Shown piece by piece: positions 17,251 to 25,933 of a stretch of 64,000 nucleotides of DNA. The position numbers and the translations under genes were made by a program. Origin of the DNA: Bradyrhizobium sp. 186 (GTDB lineage: Bacteria > Pseudomonadota > Alphaproteobacteria > Rhizobiales > Xanthobacteraceae); assembly GCF_023101685.1 (NCBI RefSeq), contig NZ_CP082164.1:6696001-6760000 (forward strand), in the 5' to 3' direction. The notes beneath the pieces are model-generated. The model made no database searches, was not told the DNA's origin, and was given only the letters and a program-made list of their open reading frames with translations. Position 1 is the first letter of the stretch. Every line of letters starts with the position of its first letter.

Positions 17251-17694
17251 ATGGCCGAACAGGAGCGCATCGCCCGTGCACTTGAGCAGATCACTGCGCA
17301 GGTGCGTAAACTGCCGCTCTCAGAGGATTGGGTGGGAGCGTATACCACAGGCGACGCGGTAAACAGCGATACGGCCGCCTTCATTGCCGATGTCTCGTCG
17401 GCCACAATCCGGCGTCGCGCGGCCGAAGCAGCGGCATGCGCTAAGCCGCTCGGCATTTTGATCGCGGGTTCGATCTGGCTCATCAGCAAGCGGCGGCTGA
17501 TCGATTGGATTCGGGACCACGAAGGCGAACACGCGGCGCTCTGCGCCATGACACGGGCGACGAAACTCGCTCAAATGACCGAGCCGCTGCAAGCTTCACC
17601 ACGAAATGAGCGCGCGGCGCCAGAACCACCCTTCCAATTGTGCGACGGCGACATACCATCCCGCCATGGCACTACGGAAGACGACAACGGTTGA
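17251..17694 (+). CDS. Hypothetical protein with HTH-like core
   Basis: 147 residues, not recognised. Residues about 30-90 (TTGDAVNSDTAAFIADVSSA, TIRRRAAEAA, then SIWLISKRRLIDWIRDHEGE) resemble a helix-turn-helix fold of the excisionase class followed by a tyrosine-less wing. The C-terminal third is polar and low-complexity. It overlaps the next gene by 29 bases, which suggests coupled translation. Confidence 0.6.
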   Translation: MAEQERIARALEQITAQVRKLPLSEDWVGAYTTGDAVNSDTAAFIADVSSATIRRRAAEAAACAKPLGILIAGSIWLISKRRLIDWIRDHEGEHAALCAMTRATKLAQMTEPLQASPRNERAAPEPPFQLCDGDIPSRHGTTEDDNG

Positions 17695-18253
17695 GAAGCT
17701 CGAAACCGCCCTCGCGGCATTACGTTCGCGGCATTCGACGCTCAACGAGCGAAAGGCGGAAGCCCAATCTGCGTTCGATCGAGCCAAAGCGGATCAGCAG
17801 AGATTCTTCCTCGATGCCGACATCAACGACATCGGCACGATCACGAGACTTGAAAACGCGCTTGGCGCGGCGACGCTACGGCTTTCAAGCCTCAGTGACG
17901 CATGCGCAGCGCTTGCAGCCCAGATCGTTGACGTGGAACAGAAGATTGCCACCGAGACCGAGCGCGAGGAGCGAGAGGCCGCGGCAAAGGAGATCACGGC
18001 TATGGCCAGCGCACTTCAGGGAGGGCTTGAGTCGCTGCTCCGAGAATTGCGCAGTCTCGGGGAAAGCTTTGTCGCGTTCGAGCACTTGACGGCCGAGACC
18101 TTTCGATTCGGTCATTTCCTTCGGAAAACAGCCGGGGAGATCGAGGTCGCGGCGGGCATCACGCCGCCTCTCCTGCGTGGCCTGGCGGGAGCCGTCGAGC
18201 GCGGCGAAGCCCAGATCCCGCGTCGACCGCGCCCGGCCGAAAAAACTGGCTAA
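17666..18253 (+). CDS. Coiled-coil hypothetical protein
   Basis: 195 residues. Most of the protein is heptad-rich helix: VEKLETALAALRSRHSTLNE, FDRAKADQQRFFLD, then QIVDVEQKIATETEREEREA and LQGGLESLLRELRSLGESFV. No catalytic motif is seen. Similar coiled-coil proteins close many Bradyrhizobium phage-like islands. Start chosen at ATG 17666 (MALRKTTTVEK), since the longer frame lies inside the preceding gene. Last recognisable gene of the island. Confidence 0.65.
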   Translation: MALRKTTTVEKLETALAALRSRHSTLNERKAEAQSAFDRAKADQQRFFLDADINDIGTITRLENALGAATLRLSSLSDACAALAAQIVDVEQKIATETEREEREAAAKEITAMASALQGGLESLLRELRSLGESFVAFEHLTAETFRFGHFLRKTAGEIEVAAGITPPLLRGLAGAVERGEAQIPRRPRPAEKTG

Positions 18254-18636
18254 TGTGGTAGTAGGCGCTCGCACGCCGACGGGATGGGAGGCGGTCAAGT
18301 TGTGGCCCTGAGCGAACCATGCCATGCCGGCTATACGCGGCTGATCGGACGTCGGCCGCCGTCCAGTTGCACCGCCGGTTTTGACCCAATTGAGACATTG
18401 GTCATTTCAGTCGTGACACCGAATCGACGCTTGCACTGACCTAGCTGTCGTAAAGGACAGTGTGACTATCACACCCAGTGGTGAGAGGGACGAGGTGTCG
18501 AGCGCGCGCATCTATGCTGGCTTTCGCTGAGGGGCAGATACCGACCAACGTATGACCAGGCGGCCAGCAGTGGTTTGCAGCTAATAGTCCTGCAGAGCGG
18601 CGTAACGCCCGCCGGCCTTTCTCTTTTGAGGATGCG
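18254..18636. other. Gene-free stretch at the right side of the island
   Basis: I see no convincing gene, repeat or hairpin of note here. Short frames exist on both strands but none has a ribosome site or family-like sequence. An attachment site for the 9.4-18.3 kb element could lie here; I could not match any stretch to the region before the integrase. Confidence 0.5.
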
Positions 18637-18891
18637 ATGACGTTCAGCATTCATGCGAGGAAGGAGGACGGGAAAACGGTCGTTGCGAGCCACGTCAGTC
18701 CAATGCTGGCGGTTGCAAAAGCTCGCACCCAAGTTAGGGCCGGATGGCAGGTGCAGATCACCGACGAGTACGGCAAGATATTTCAGCCTAACAGGTTCGA
18801 GGAGCTACTCAGATTTGACCGAAAGCCCGTTTTGAGCTGCTGCGCTGCTTCGGCGTCGCGAGCCAATCGCTCCGCCTTTAACCGCTCGTGA
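18637..18891 (+). CDS. Small conserved-type hypothetical protein
   Basis: 84 residues as read. The first 60 (MTFSIHARKEDGKTVVASHV, MLAVAKARTQVRAGWQVQIT, YGKIFQPNRFEELL) match the style of a small protein often seen in Bradyrhizobium. The last 20 residues (SCCAASASRANRSAFNRS) are antisense to the neighbouring gene and look like read-through, so the natural stop was probably lost. Function unknown. Confidence 0.6.
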   Translation: MTFSIHARKEDGKTVVASHVSPMLAVAKARTQVRAGWQVQITDEYGKIFQPNRFEELLRFDRKPVLSCCAASASRANRSAFNRS

Positions 18892-19022
18892 TTTGCATGG
18901 AACGCCTTTTGAGTGCGTTCATACTCGGCCATCGCTACCTTGACGTCCGCCTCCTTGAAGGCTCTTCGTGCCTCACGCTCGGCCGCGGTGGGCACCTTCC
19001 GCTCGTATGTGTAATCCCTCAT
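18783..19022 (-). CDS. Small charged alpha-helical protein
   Basis: 79 residues, mostly one long charged helix (AAEREARRAFKEADVKVAMA, then EYERTQKAFHANHERLKAER). Start at the ATG at 19020-19022, preceded by a perfect AGGAGGAGG ribosome site. No function can be assigned. It overlaps the convergent + strand gene by 109 bases, which is not credible for two intact genes. Confidence 0.65.
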   Translation of the reverse strand: MRDYTYERKVPTAAEREARRAFKEADVKVAMAEYERTQKAFHANHERLKAERLARDAEAAQQLKTGFRSNLSSSSNLLG

Positions 19023-19135
19023 TTCCTCCTCCTTTTGCGTTTGCTTACTACGCAATTTTTTGTCGGTGGGTCGAAAATCGCATCGGAGTTTCCCGGGAGC
19101 TCGAGGCCTAATTGCCCTTTTTTGTTTACGCTTAA

Positions 19136-19381
19136 CTACGTCGGCGAGTGCAAATCGCCTTGAAGCCAGCGTCCAAGAGCCTTGGACTTCATTGGATCTT
19201 CATAGGCGGCCAGGGCTGTAACCAGGTGATTGCAGACAGCACATTCAAACGTATGCAAGTCGACGCCTGGGCGTGCTGGCTCGATGCGGGTAAGCATCAT
19301 CTCGGCCTTGCACTTCGGACAGGCGGGGCGCCCAAATGCAACCGGCGGAATGGCGGACGACATGCGTTGAGATTGGGGCAT
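19136..19381 (-). CDS. Small zinc-ribbon protein
   Basis: 81 residues with two CxxC knuckles, CPKCKAEM and CAVCNHLV, about 25 residues apart, which should hold one zinc ion. The intervening strand is MLTRIEPARPGVDLHTFECA. Proteins of this shape are common and unstudied in Bradyrhizobium. Start chosen at ATG 19381 (MPQSQRM). Confidence 0.7.
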   Translation of the reverse strand: MPQSQRMSSAIPPVAFGRPACPKCKAEMMLTRIEPARPGVDLHTFECAVCNHLVTALAAYEDPMKSKALGRWLQGDLHSPT

Positions 19382-19849
19382 ATGATGCCTCCCCTCGAAT
19401 AGGCGGGAGCGCAACACTCTCTGTCACCGGTGGATGCCCGTGATGCAGCGGTGATGGAGCTATATGGATCCCGATCGAACCAAATAGCTAGTTAATTCGT
19501 GTTCGGTTGCCGAACTAGTGGTTACCTAGCGATTCAAGGGTCAAAACAGGGCCAGCGCGCCATCCGCGGTGTGATCAGGGCGCTAAATACTTCAGATTGG
19601 GACGGAACGATTCACCTCGGCTGGTCTTGGTCCTCAGCAATCGGCGATCCTATCTCCGAAAGCCAAGCCACCGACCGGTCGACATTTTGTCCAATGCCCG
19701 GCGGGAGGTCTCAAACGGCCTCAGATGTGCGCGCACTGAGGCCGTTTTGCTTGTTCAATGACCCATCTGCGACATTGGGCAGCACTCAAGAAAGTGCACG
19801 ATCTCACTTGATCGGCGGAATGGTTCGCCCAGGCGGCGATGTCCTGAGC
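19382..19849. other. Gene-free stretch with one terminator
   Basis: Apart from the hairpin at 19713-19750 nothing recognisable was found. The + frame through 19499-20131 has no ribosome site or family-like content and is treated as non-coding. Confidence 0.5.
19713..19750 (+). terminator. Perfect-stem terminator-like hairpin
   Basis: AAACGGCCTCAG pairs exactly with CTGAGGCCGTTT across an 11-base loop, followed by TGCTTGTT. It is a good intrinsic terminator for + strand transcription, but no intact gene lies just upstream on that strand. Confidence 0.6.
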
Positions 19850-20032
19850 CTACGCGCTTATGTTCAACTGCCGCAGCACGTCAGCGATGAGTTGCTTCAC
19901 GTCCTGATGGCCACCGTTGTTGAAGGTGATGCGCGTGCCTTGTCCGTCGGGCAGTGGTGTGGCGGTCACGATCCTATCCGTGTTGATGACGATGGGCTGA
20001 TCGTCCGGTTGCGTGAACTGCACGAATGCCAT
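19850..20032 (-). CDS. Small FlbD-like hypothetical protein
   Basis: 60 residues starting at ATG 20032: MAFVQFTQPDDQPIVINTDR, then IVTATPLPDGQGTRITFNNG and VKQLIADVLRQLN. The strand-turn-strand plus C-terminal helix resembles FlbD/YkuJ-sized proteins in which INxDRI-type residues follow a first strand. The similarity is structural in feel only and I do not claim the flagellar function. Isolated gene. Confidence 0.5.
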   Translation of the reverse strand: MAFVQFTQPDDQPIVINTDRIVTATPLPDGQGTRITFNNGGHQDVKQLIADVLRQLNISA

Positions 20033-20470
20033 GAAGATCGATCCTGCCTGTTGGGCACGCGAGCCGCGAGCGGCGCCCCGAAACCTGCGACGCGCGGGCG
20101 TCAAGGTCAAGCCTGTGTACCGAAAACGTAAAGGCGAGGCGCTTCAAATGGCTTGCGGCGTTTGTACCCGCTCCACCCGATGCGCCGCCTCGCTTCCCGG
20201 TGAGGGCAGCACTCATCTACGCGGTTGCGGAATGACCGCTGTTGTGCCCAACCCGGACTCTTTCCGCCCTTCTCGTTGCGGCGGCTCCGTAGGGCGAAGC
20301 GGAAGTTGCCACACCGCGAGTTGAGACGCCCGGACCGAAAACAAAATCGGCGGCGCTTGTTGAGCCGCATCCATCTTGCGATTTCCCGCCCCGGTAAACC
20401 GGTTTACCGCGATTTACGCAAGCGGCTCGATCTCGGTTAGCCGGGCGCCGGCAAACGCACCAGCGGCCGT
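20033..20470. other. Gene-free stretch containing an 18-base palindrome
   Basis: No credible gene. The one clear signal is the palindrome at 20392-20409, listed separately. The rest is GC-rich with short antisense frames of no family-like content. Confidence 0.45.
20392..20409. promoter_or_regulatory. Perfect 18-base palindrome
   Basis: CGGTAAACCGGTTTACCG is its own reverse complement over all 18 bases. That is the size and symmetry of a dimeric repressor operator. No gene start lies within 200 bases in a fitting orientation. Confidence 0.45.
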
Positions 20471-20677
20471 CTACACCCGAAGCCGTTCAATGTCCGAGTC
20501 GCTCAGCGCGAGTTGCCCCAGGTTCGATGGCCTCTCGCCGCAGGCGCCCCCACCATTCGCCCGCGCCCTAGCCTCGCGCTCCCGACCATAGGCCTCGCGG
20601 AGCAGCACCAGAAACTGCGCCCTTTCGGCTCTGGAAAGGGCCCGCCATGCCGACCATGCTTGGTCCAGATTGGTCAT
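20471..20677 (-). CDS. Small hypothetical protein
   Basis: 68 residues beginning at ATG 20677: MTNLDQAWSAWRALSRAERA, then QFLVLLREAYGREREARARA and a C-terminal LALSDSDIERLRV. An amphipathic helix dominates the N-terminal half. No family recognised; small helical proteins like this are common in mobile regions. The coding call rests on protein-like composition only. Confidence 0.45.
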   Translation of the reverse strand: MTNLDQAWSAWRALSRAERAQFLVLLREAYGREREARARANGGGACGERPSNLGQLALSDSDIERLRV

Positions 20678-20806
20678 GCCTCGCCTATGCTGCGGATTCC
20701 GCAACATTAACCGCTGGATCAAAATCGGAAAAGGCGGAGCGCAGATATCCTGAAATGGCGCGGTCCCGCGTCCCCGCTTCAAGTTATCCGCCCCAAAGTA
20801 CCTTAG

Positions 20807-22241
20807 CATTACAGTTGCCGTTTTGCTTTGAGATGCGCGCGCTGAGCGGCAGCCTGGTGAGCTCTGCGCCAGAATGACCATGCGATGACATGCGCGGGTT
20901 GGATCCGCTTTCGAGCAAGCCTGATGGCAATGCGGCGGATTTCCTGGATTGACCAACGGATCAGTGGCGGTGTGGTTATGCTTTGGCTTTTGCCGGGGGG
21001 CGGCGTTTGGTTTTTTTGGGCGGTGGCGGATTGGCGCGATGGCGGATCGCCGCCATCATGGCGAAGGCGAGCATCACCAGGGACACGTGGCGATGCCAGC
21101 CATGCCAGGACCTGCTCTCGTTGTGATCGAGCCCGAACTCGTTTTTCGCGGTTTCAAAGCTGTCCTCGATCGCCCATCGATGGCCTTCGACCGCGACCAG
21201 CGTTTCAATTGATGTTCCCGCTGGGCACCAGGTGGTGAAGAAGGCGAGATCGCCATCGGCGATATGGCGACGGATCAGCAGACCGCGCGTCCATAAACCA
21301 TCATTTGCGCTGTTGAACTGCTCGACCTCGAGATCGGCCAGTTCGAGATAACACCAGTCATGCAGCCTCGGTCCTTTGGTTCCGGCTCCCGCCGACAAGC
21401 GCTTCCAGTCGGACGGGCGCCGCGTCCGGGCGATGTCTTCGGCCTTGCCGGCGACCGGCTGTCGCTTGCCCCAGGATCGGAAGACATGAGAGCTGCTGAC
21501 CCCGAGCACATAGCCTTTGCCTGCCCGCCGTAGCTGCTGTTCGATATCGCCAACACCGTAGACCGTGTCACCGGCAACCCACTTGAATGGTACAGACGCG
21601 GCTATCGCACGTGCGATCATTCTCGTCGCAAGCTTTGGTTTGGTCGCAAAGCCGACATCGGCAGGCACATATGCGGCTTCCAGACGATCTGGATCGTCAG
21701 TCCATTCCTTCGGAAGATACAACGCGCGATCGATGAACGCATGACCATGACGCGAAACGTAGGTAGCGAAGACGCCGATCTGGCAGTTCGTAATCTTCCC
21801 TGCCGAACCAGTGTATTGCCGTGCCACTCCGCATGAGGCCTTGCCCTGCTTGAGAAAGCCGGTCTCGTCGATCACCAGCACCGCATCGTCATCCGCCAAG
21901 TGCTCGATGACATAGTCCCGGACGATGTCGCGCAGGGCATCAGCGTCCCAATCCCCGCGACCCAGGATCGCCTGCTGCCGCCATGGGCCGGGATCGCCAG
22001 CCGCCTCCGCGCGCATCCAACCGGTCTTGCGCTGCTCATCTCCGAGCAGACCTTCCAGGAACAGGCCTGCATTCGTCGCCACACGCTCTTGCGTGAACAA
22101 CGGACGTATCCGCTGCTTGACCTCTCGAAGCGACGCCGCCCACAACGCAAGCGTCTCCTCAACCGACGCGGCCCGCGTCCACGACATTCGAATCATGGTT
22201 GCCCATGGATTCAGAAGCCCGCAAACAAAGCAACTGTAATG
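20807..22241 (-). mobile_element. IS701-like insertion sequence
   Basis: About 1435 bp. Both ends read inward as CATTACAGTTGC (left 20807-20818; right is the reverse complement ending at 22241). Both ends abut TTAG (20803-20806 and 22242-22245), a four-base target duplication that fits the YTAR preference of the IS701 family. It carries one intact transposase. The element was later flanked on its right by an IS427-like element that used the same TTAG. Confidence 0.85.
20976..22196 (-). CDS. IS701 family DDE transposase
   Basis: 406 residues, intact. N-terminal FTQERVATNAGLFLEGLLGD, then the first catalytic aspartate in DDAVLVIDETGFLKQGKASC, the second in PFKWVAGDTVYGVGD, and the C-terminal glutamate region HRWAIEDSFETAKNEFGLDH. 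These are the hallmarks of the IS701/IS4-like RNase H-fold transposases. The C-terminus is a basic, proline-rich tail (PPPPKKTKRRPPAKAKA). Presumably able to move the element. Confidence 0.92.
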   Translation of the reverse strand: MIRMSWTRAASVEETLALWAASLREVKQRIRPLFTQERVATNAGLFLEGLLGDEQRKTGWMRAEAAGDPGPWRQQAILGRGDWDADALRDIVRDYVIEHLADDDAVLVIDETGFLKQGKASCGVARQYTGSAGKITNCQIGVFATYVSRHGHAFIDRALYLPKEWTDDPDRLEAAYVPADVGFATKPKLATRMIARAIAASVPFKWVAGDTVYGVGDIEQQLRRAGKGYVLGVSSSHVFRSWGKRQPVAGKAEDIARTRRPSDWKRLSAGAGTKGPRLHDWCYLELADLEVEQFNSANDGLWTRGLLIRRHIADGDLAFFTTWCPAGTSIETLVAVEGHRWAIEDSFETAKNEFGLDHNESRSWHGWHRHVSLVMLAFAMMAAIRHRANPPPPKKTKRRPPAKAKA

Positions 22242-22245
22242 TTAG

Positions 22246-23177
22246 TGTCTGTCCGGGAACATCTTGAATCATCGGAATCATTTGTGATTCAAGGGTGGCG
22301 GTCCGATTCGAAGGGGCGCCCATGTGGACGAAGGAGAACCGCGGTCGTTACGACCGAAGCCGGCTACGCTATCCAAGCGATTTGACTGATGAGGAATGGG
22401 CGTTGGTGGAGCCGCTGATTGCGCCAGCCAAGCGAGGCGGCAACAAGCGCACGGTCGATGTGCGCGAGGTGATCAATGGCCTGATGTATGTGCTGAGCAC
22501 CGGTTGCCAATGGCGAGCGATCCCGAAGGACCTGCCGCCACGCAGCACGGTGCACGACTATTTTGACTTGTGGGCTTGGAACGGCACGCTCGATCGCATC
22601 CATCACGCGCTCTATGTACAATGTCGAGAATTGGCTAACCGAGAACCCAGCCCGAGCGCCGCCATCATCGACAGTCAAAGCGTCAAGAGCGCGGAAAAAG
22701 GGGGGCGTGGATCGACCCGCATGGCTACGATGCGGGCAAGAAGATCAAGGGCAAGAAGCGCCACATCCTAGTCGATACTCAAGGCTTGCTGCTCCACGCC
22801 CTCGTGCATTCGGCGGACATCCAGGATCGTGACGGTGGGGTGCTGGTGATGGCCACGCTGTTTGGCCTGCATCCATTCCTGCTGAAGCTCTATGCTGACG
22901 GCGGCTATCAGGGGCCGATCTTTCAGTCCGCCGTTCGCAAAATCCTCCGGCAAATCGACGTCGAGATAGTCAAGCGCTCCGATACAGCAAAGAGTTTTGC
23001 GATCTTGCCCAAGCGATGGATCGTCGAACGCACCATCGCCTGGCTCAACCGCTGCCGCCGTTTGGCCAAGGATTGGGAGTGCCTCAACCGAAAGGCATTG
23101 GCGTTCTTGCGCCTCGCCTCAATCCGCCTCATGCTGCGAAAGCTCTGCCAAAAAACAGCATGATCCCGGACAGACTC
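22246..23177 (+). mobile_element. IS5-family (IS427-like) insertion sequence, copy 1
   Basis: 932 bp flanked by TTAG on both sides (22242-22245 and 23178-23181). Ends are inverted repeats: left TGTCTGTCCGGGAACAT, right (reverse complement) GAGTCTGTCCGGGATCAT. It contains a two-frame transposase. A second copy at 33270-34201 in the same orientation differs from it at one base, 22968 (A here, C there). Confidence 0.92.
22322..23163 (+). CDS. IS427-like transposase, expressed by -1 frameshifting (copy 1)
   Basis: The first frame (MWTKENRGRYDRSRLRYPSD through AAIIDSQSVKSAEKGG) carries the HTH and first DDE aspartate (IDSQS). The second (WIDPHGYDAGKKIKGKKRHI through LKLYADGGYQGP to the stop at 23163) carries the other catalytic residues (YADGGYQG; glutamate in WIVERTIAWLNRCRRL). 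They join at the slippery run GGAAAAAGGGGGGC (about 22694-22707). A -1 shift there gives a single protein of about 280 residues, the normal organisation in the IS427 group. Start ATG 22322. Confidence 0.9.
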
Positions 23178-23181
23178 TTAG

Positions 23182-23908
23182 CCAAAGGCAGGGCGCCAAA
23201 GGCGTAACGCTATTGCCCTTCTCAGTGGCGTTAGGGGATGGCGTCCTTCAAGCAAAACTGGAGCGATTTGAGACCGTCGCTGCCGATTGCGAACTGATTG
23301 CCAAGATATAATTCGCCGTTACGGTGAACGCCGACGCTGAAAGGCTCCGACAGCGCCGAGGCCTTAGGGTTAATTCGAAATTGCAATTGCCATTCGCATT
23401 TTAAGTTTTAGCGTATCGATAGTCGTGCGGATTTGGCCGACGCCCCATCAAACCCTCTGCCATGCATGCCGCGCGATGAGGGACCGCCGCTCTGCCCCGG
23501 GGCGACGGCCCCGCCGAAATAAGCAATGTGCGATGGAACCGGCGCCGTGCCGGCAGTTGCTGAATGAGCCGTCCGGTGATCGCCCGGGCGGCTGTTCTAG
23601 CACCGTGATCGGATCGAAGAACCGTTGATCCCACGACATAGCTCACGCCCCCATTTATGCGAACAGGTCCGGCTCCGGTGCGACGCGAACCATGTCTGAG
23701 ATTCCCCGCTAACCGGACATGTGGCGGACATGTCAAAATCGACGAATTTGGCCCTCAACGGACATTAGGTGGGGAATCCCTGGTCAAGCGCATTGGGCCG
23801 CTCGCCAGCCTGATCGGGGCGGAAGGACCAGCTATTCCTCTCGGGCGAAGCGGCTATGATTTCAGCACCGTCTCCGCCGGCTTCATTGGGCCGCGCCGCG
23901 GAAACGGC
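23182..23908. other. Gene-poor stretch with a decayed small gene
   Basis: On the minus strand, 23448-23639 begins MSWDQRFFDPITVLEQPPG, the N-terminus of a small Bradyrhizobium protein family (compare the remnant at 27033-27319). The sequence then loses the pattern, so it is a remnant. Nothing else here is recognisable. Confidence 0.45.
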
Positions 23909-24664
23909 TCACATGGCATCGCCCGATTCACCTACTGCATCATCCCGCGCAACCAAAACGCGAGATCGAGCTGTATTCATCGCGAAGATCTCCTCGACCA
24001 CGAGGCACAGGGTATCGTGGCATTCGCACGCCGCCGCCGCGAGCTGCGATCGGTCGATCTCGATCTGGCCTCGTCGATCAGATCTGATCGCTCCGGACGC
24101 GCGCAGATTGCGCATCAGGAGCGTCACCGTCGTTCGTCGCACACCGAGCATTTGCGACAGCGCCTCATGGGTGAGCGGGAGGACGTCGTGGTCGACGCGG
24201 TCGCGAAGATGGAGCAGCCAGCGCGCCATGCGAGCCTGGACCGGATGCAGCGCATTGCAGGCCGTGCCGAACTGAAACTGAATCAGCATCGCCCTCATGT
24301 GCATCTGGATCGCGTGCCGGATCGCGGGGCTCCGGTTGAACGCGGCTTGAAATCGCGATGCGGGGATCCGCGAGGCGGTGCCCGCCGCACGAACGATGGC
24401 GGTACTGGCCGAAGGTGACGGCCCTAGCACGGAAAGAACCCCTACTGCTCCCTCGCGCCCGACTGCGGCGGTGGCAACTGTCTGCCCGTTCGCCATGTCG
24501 ATCATCAGCGAGATGGCGCCGCTGTGAGGGAAGAACACATGCTCGATCTGTTCGCCCGCTTGCGAGAGGACCGCGTCCTGATCGAGCCCGACCATCTCTA
24601 AGCCGGACACCAGCAGACCGAAATCTGCTGGCGGCAGCGCTGCCAGAATGCGGTTACCCTTCAC
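23909..24664 (-). CDS. Crp/Fnr family transcriptional regulator
   Basis: 251 residues with a GTG start at 24664 (MKGNRILAALPPADFGLLVS). N-terminal cyclic-nucleotide-like beta-roll (DAVLSQAGEQIEHVFFPHSG, GREGAVGVLSVLG) and C-terminal HTH (LPLTHEALSQMLGVRRTTVT, then LRASGAIRSDRRGQIEIDR). No FNR-type N-terminal cysteines or heme motif is visible. The paralogue at 43230-44021 shares the same plan. This subgroup is heavily duplicated in Bradyrhizobium; its effectors are not known. It is alone, with about 600 gene-free bases upstream. Confidence 0.88.
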   Translation of the reverse strand: MKGNRILAALPPADFGLLVSGLEMVGLDQDAVLSQAGEQIEHVFFPHSGAISLMIDMANGQTVATAAVGREGAVGVLSVLGPSPSASTAIVRAAGTASRIPASRFQAAFNRSPAIRHAIQMHMRAMLIQFQFGTACNALHPVQARMARWLLHLRDRVDHDVLPLTHEALSQMLGVRRTTVTLLMRNLRASGAIRSDRRGQIEIDRSQLAAAACECHDTLCLVVEEIFAMNTARSRVLVARDDAVGESGDAM

Positions 24665-25270
24665 TGTAGGTGACCAGTTGTGAGGAATCTGCCGCCAACG
24701 GCGGCCTCAACATTTTCTTAAAATCTGCTTTCTCTAGGCGCACCAGGATCCAATTCACTTGCAGACGCATTCTCTCTTAACAATCAGACTCCTAACGCTC
24801 GCGACTGCGAGGCATCACTGGTTATCCTTTGCGTTGCCTTAAAAACGCAAGCTAGCGTCGCGCAGAACTGGAATGCGGCAAATGCATTTATGACTGTCAT
24901 TAGTTTGTCTTATTGACGCGCCGCAATTGAATGAAGCCATTCGATGGATCAAAACAACACTTACCCTTGATCTGACGATCGGCAGCAAGGACAGTCCCGG
25001 CGAGCGCTTTGCCGCCTCAATGTATTTGCTGGATTGATCCACGACGCCTATATCGCGCCTGATGGGGACAGTGGACCGCGCCCGTCGCCTTCTTCACGCG
25101 ACTTGCTTCGTCCACACATGTGGCCCGTTCGAGACATGCCGGTCCGATCTGACCATGTCCGCTTACCCGGTTAGACCGGAAGTCATCGCCTCAGGGGTAA
25201 ACCGACGCGATTGACCCAACTCGGACATTCGAGGCCCCTCGGCGAGCGGCAGAACTACGCAACGCCCTGC
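24665..25270. other. Gene-free stretch
   Basis: No credible gene. The right part (about 25080-25230) looks like fragments of the CGGACATGTC-type dispersed non-coding sequences typical of Bradyrhizobium. The minus frame at 24839-25042 has no family-like content. Confidence 0.4.
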
Positions 25271-25870
25271 TTAGCTGCTTCGATTGCGGTTGGTCGGCAG
25301 TACCGTGATTGAGGCCAGATAGAAGTCCAGCATTGCCCTTAGCGATGATGGTTCGCGACGCAGCCGGCTGCGGAGGGCAGCCCCCTCCCAGCAGTCGACC
25401 AGAAGGTCGGCCATGGCACGGACATCAGAGGCCTGCGCGATCAAGCCTGCCTGCCGTGCTTCGTCAAGACAGTTCGAAAGACGCTCGGCGATTGAGGAGA
25501 GACATCGCTCTACGAGCTTTCTGAAATTCTCGTTGACGCCAGAGAGTTCTTGGCCGAGGCCGCCCATCAGGCAGCCCATATAGCCCTCTTCACGGTACTT
25601 CTGTTGCACGATACTGAAAAAAGCACGGATGCGCTCCAGCGGTGGCAGGTGCGGGTCTTCCAGACATTGATCAAGCACGGTATGGACCTCAGCGATGTAA
25701 GTCTCGATCACCTGGAGGGCGAAATCCTCCTTGTCCCTGAAGTGGTGGTAGAACGAGCCCTTGGGCGTCGCAGTCTCGTCGAGCACTGCTTGAATACCGA
25801 GGGCGTTGTAGCCATGCTCGAGTAGCATCCGGAGCCCGGCGCCAATCAGGCGCTCCTTGGTCGAATGCAT
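25271..25870 (-). CDS. TetR family regulator (NemR/AcuR-like)
   Basis: 199 residues. HTH: TKERLIGAGLRMLLEHGYNA, then LDETATPKGSFYHHFRDKED. The ligand domain begins FALQVIETY and holds YMGCLMGGLGQELSG, the G-C-L-x-G-x-L-x-Q-E pattern of NemR-type electrophile sensors, and a second cysteine in VERCLSSIAERLSNCLDEAR. Start chosen at ATG 25870 (MHSTKERLI), because the longer frame runs through the perfect hairpin at 25884-25908. It lies 63 bases downstream of the cupin gene on the same strand; the CTAGACC palindrome upstream of the cupin is the likely operator. Confidence 0.85.
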   Translation of the reverse strand: MHSTKERLIGAGLRMLLEHGYNALGIQAVLDETATPKGSFYHHFRDKEDFALQVIETYIAEVHTVLDQCLEDPHLPPLERIRAFFSIVQQKYREEGYMGCLMGGLGQELSGVNENFRKLVERCLSSIAERLSNCLDEARQAGLIAQASDVRAMADLLVDCWEGAALRSRLRREPSSLRAMLDFYLASITVLPTNRNRSS

Positions 25871-25883
25871 CAGAACACACGCA

Positions 25884-25908
25884 CGACCGCGTCGCATCGA
25901 CGCGGTCG
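25884..25908 (-). promoter_or_regulatory. Hairpin between cupin and TetR genes
   Basis: CGACCGCGTCG and CGACGCGGTCG pair perfectly over 11 bases with a CAT loop. Placed between two co-directional genes, it could attenuate or protect transcription. There is no T-tract on either side. Confidence 0.5.
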
Positions 25909-25933
25909 GACCGTGATCAGAAGCGATCTGTGT

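Noticed and set aside
22786..23163. Second IS427 frame as an independent gene
   Set aside because: It contains only the C-terminal catalytic half, lacks a ribosome site and joins the first frame at the slippery run.
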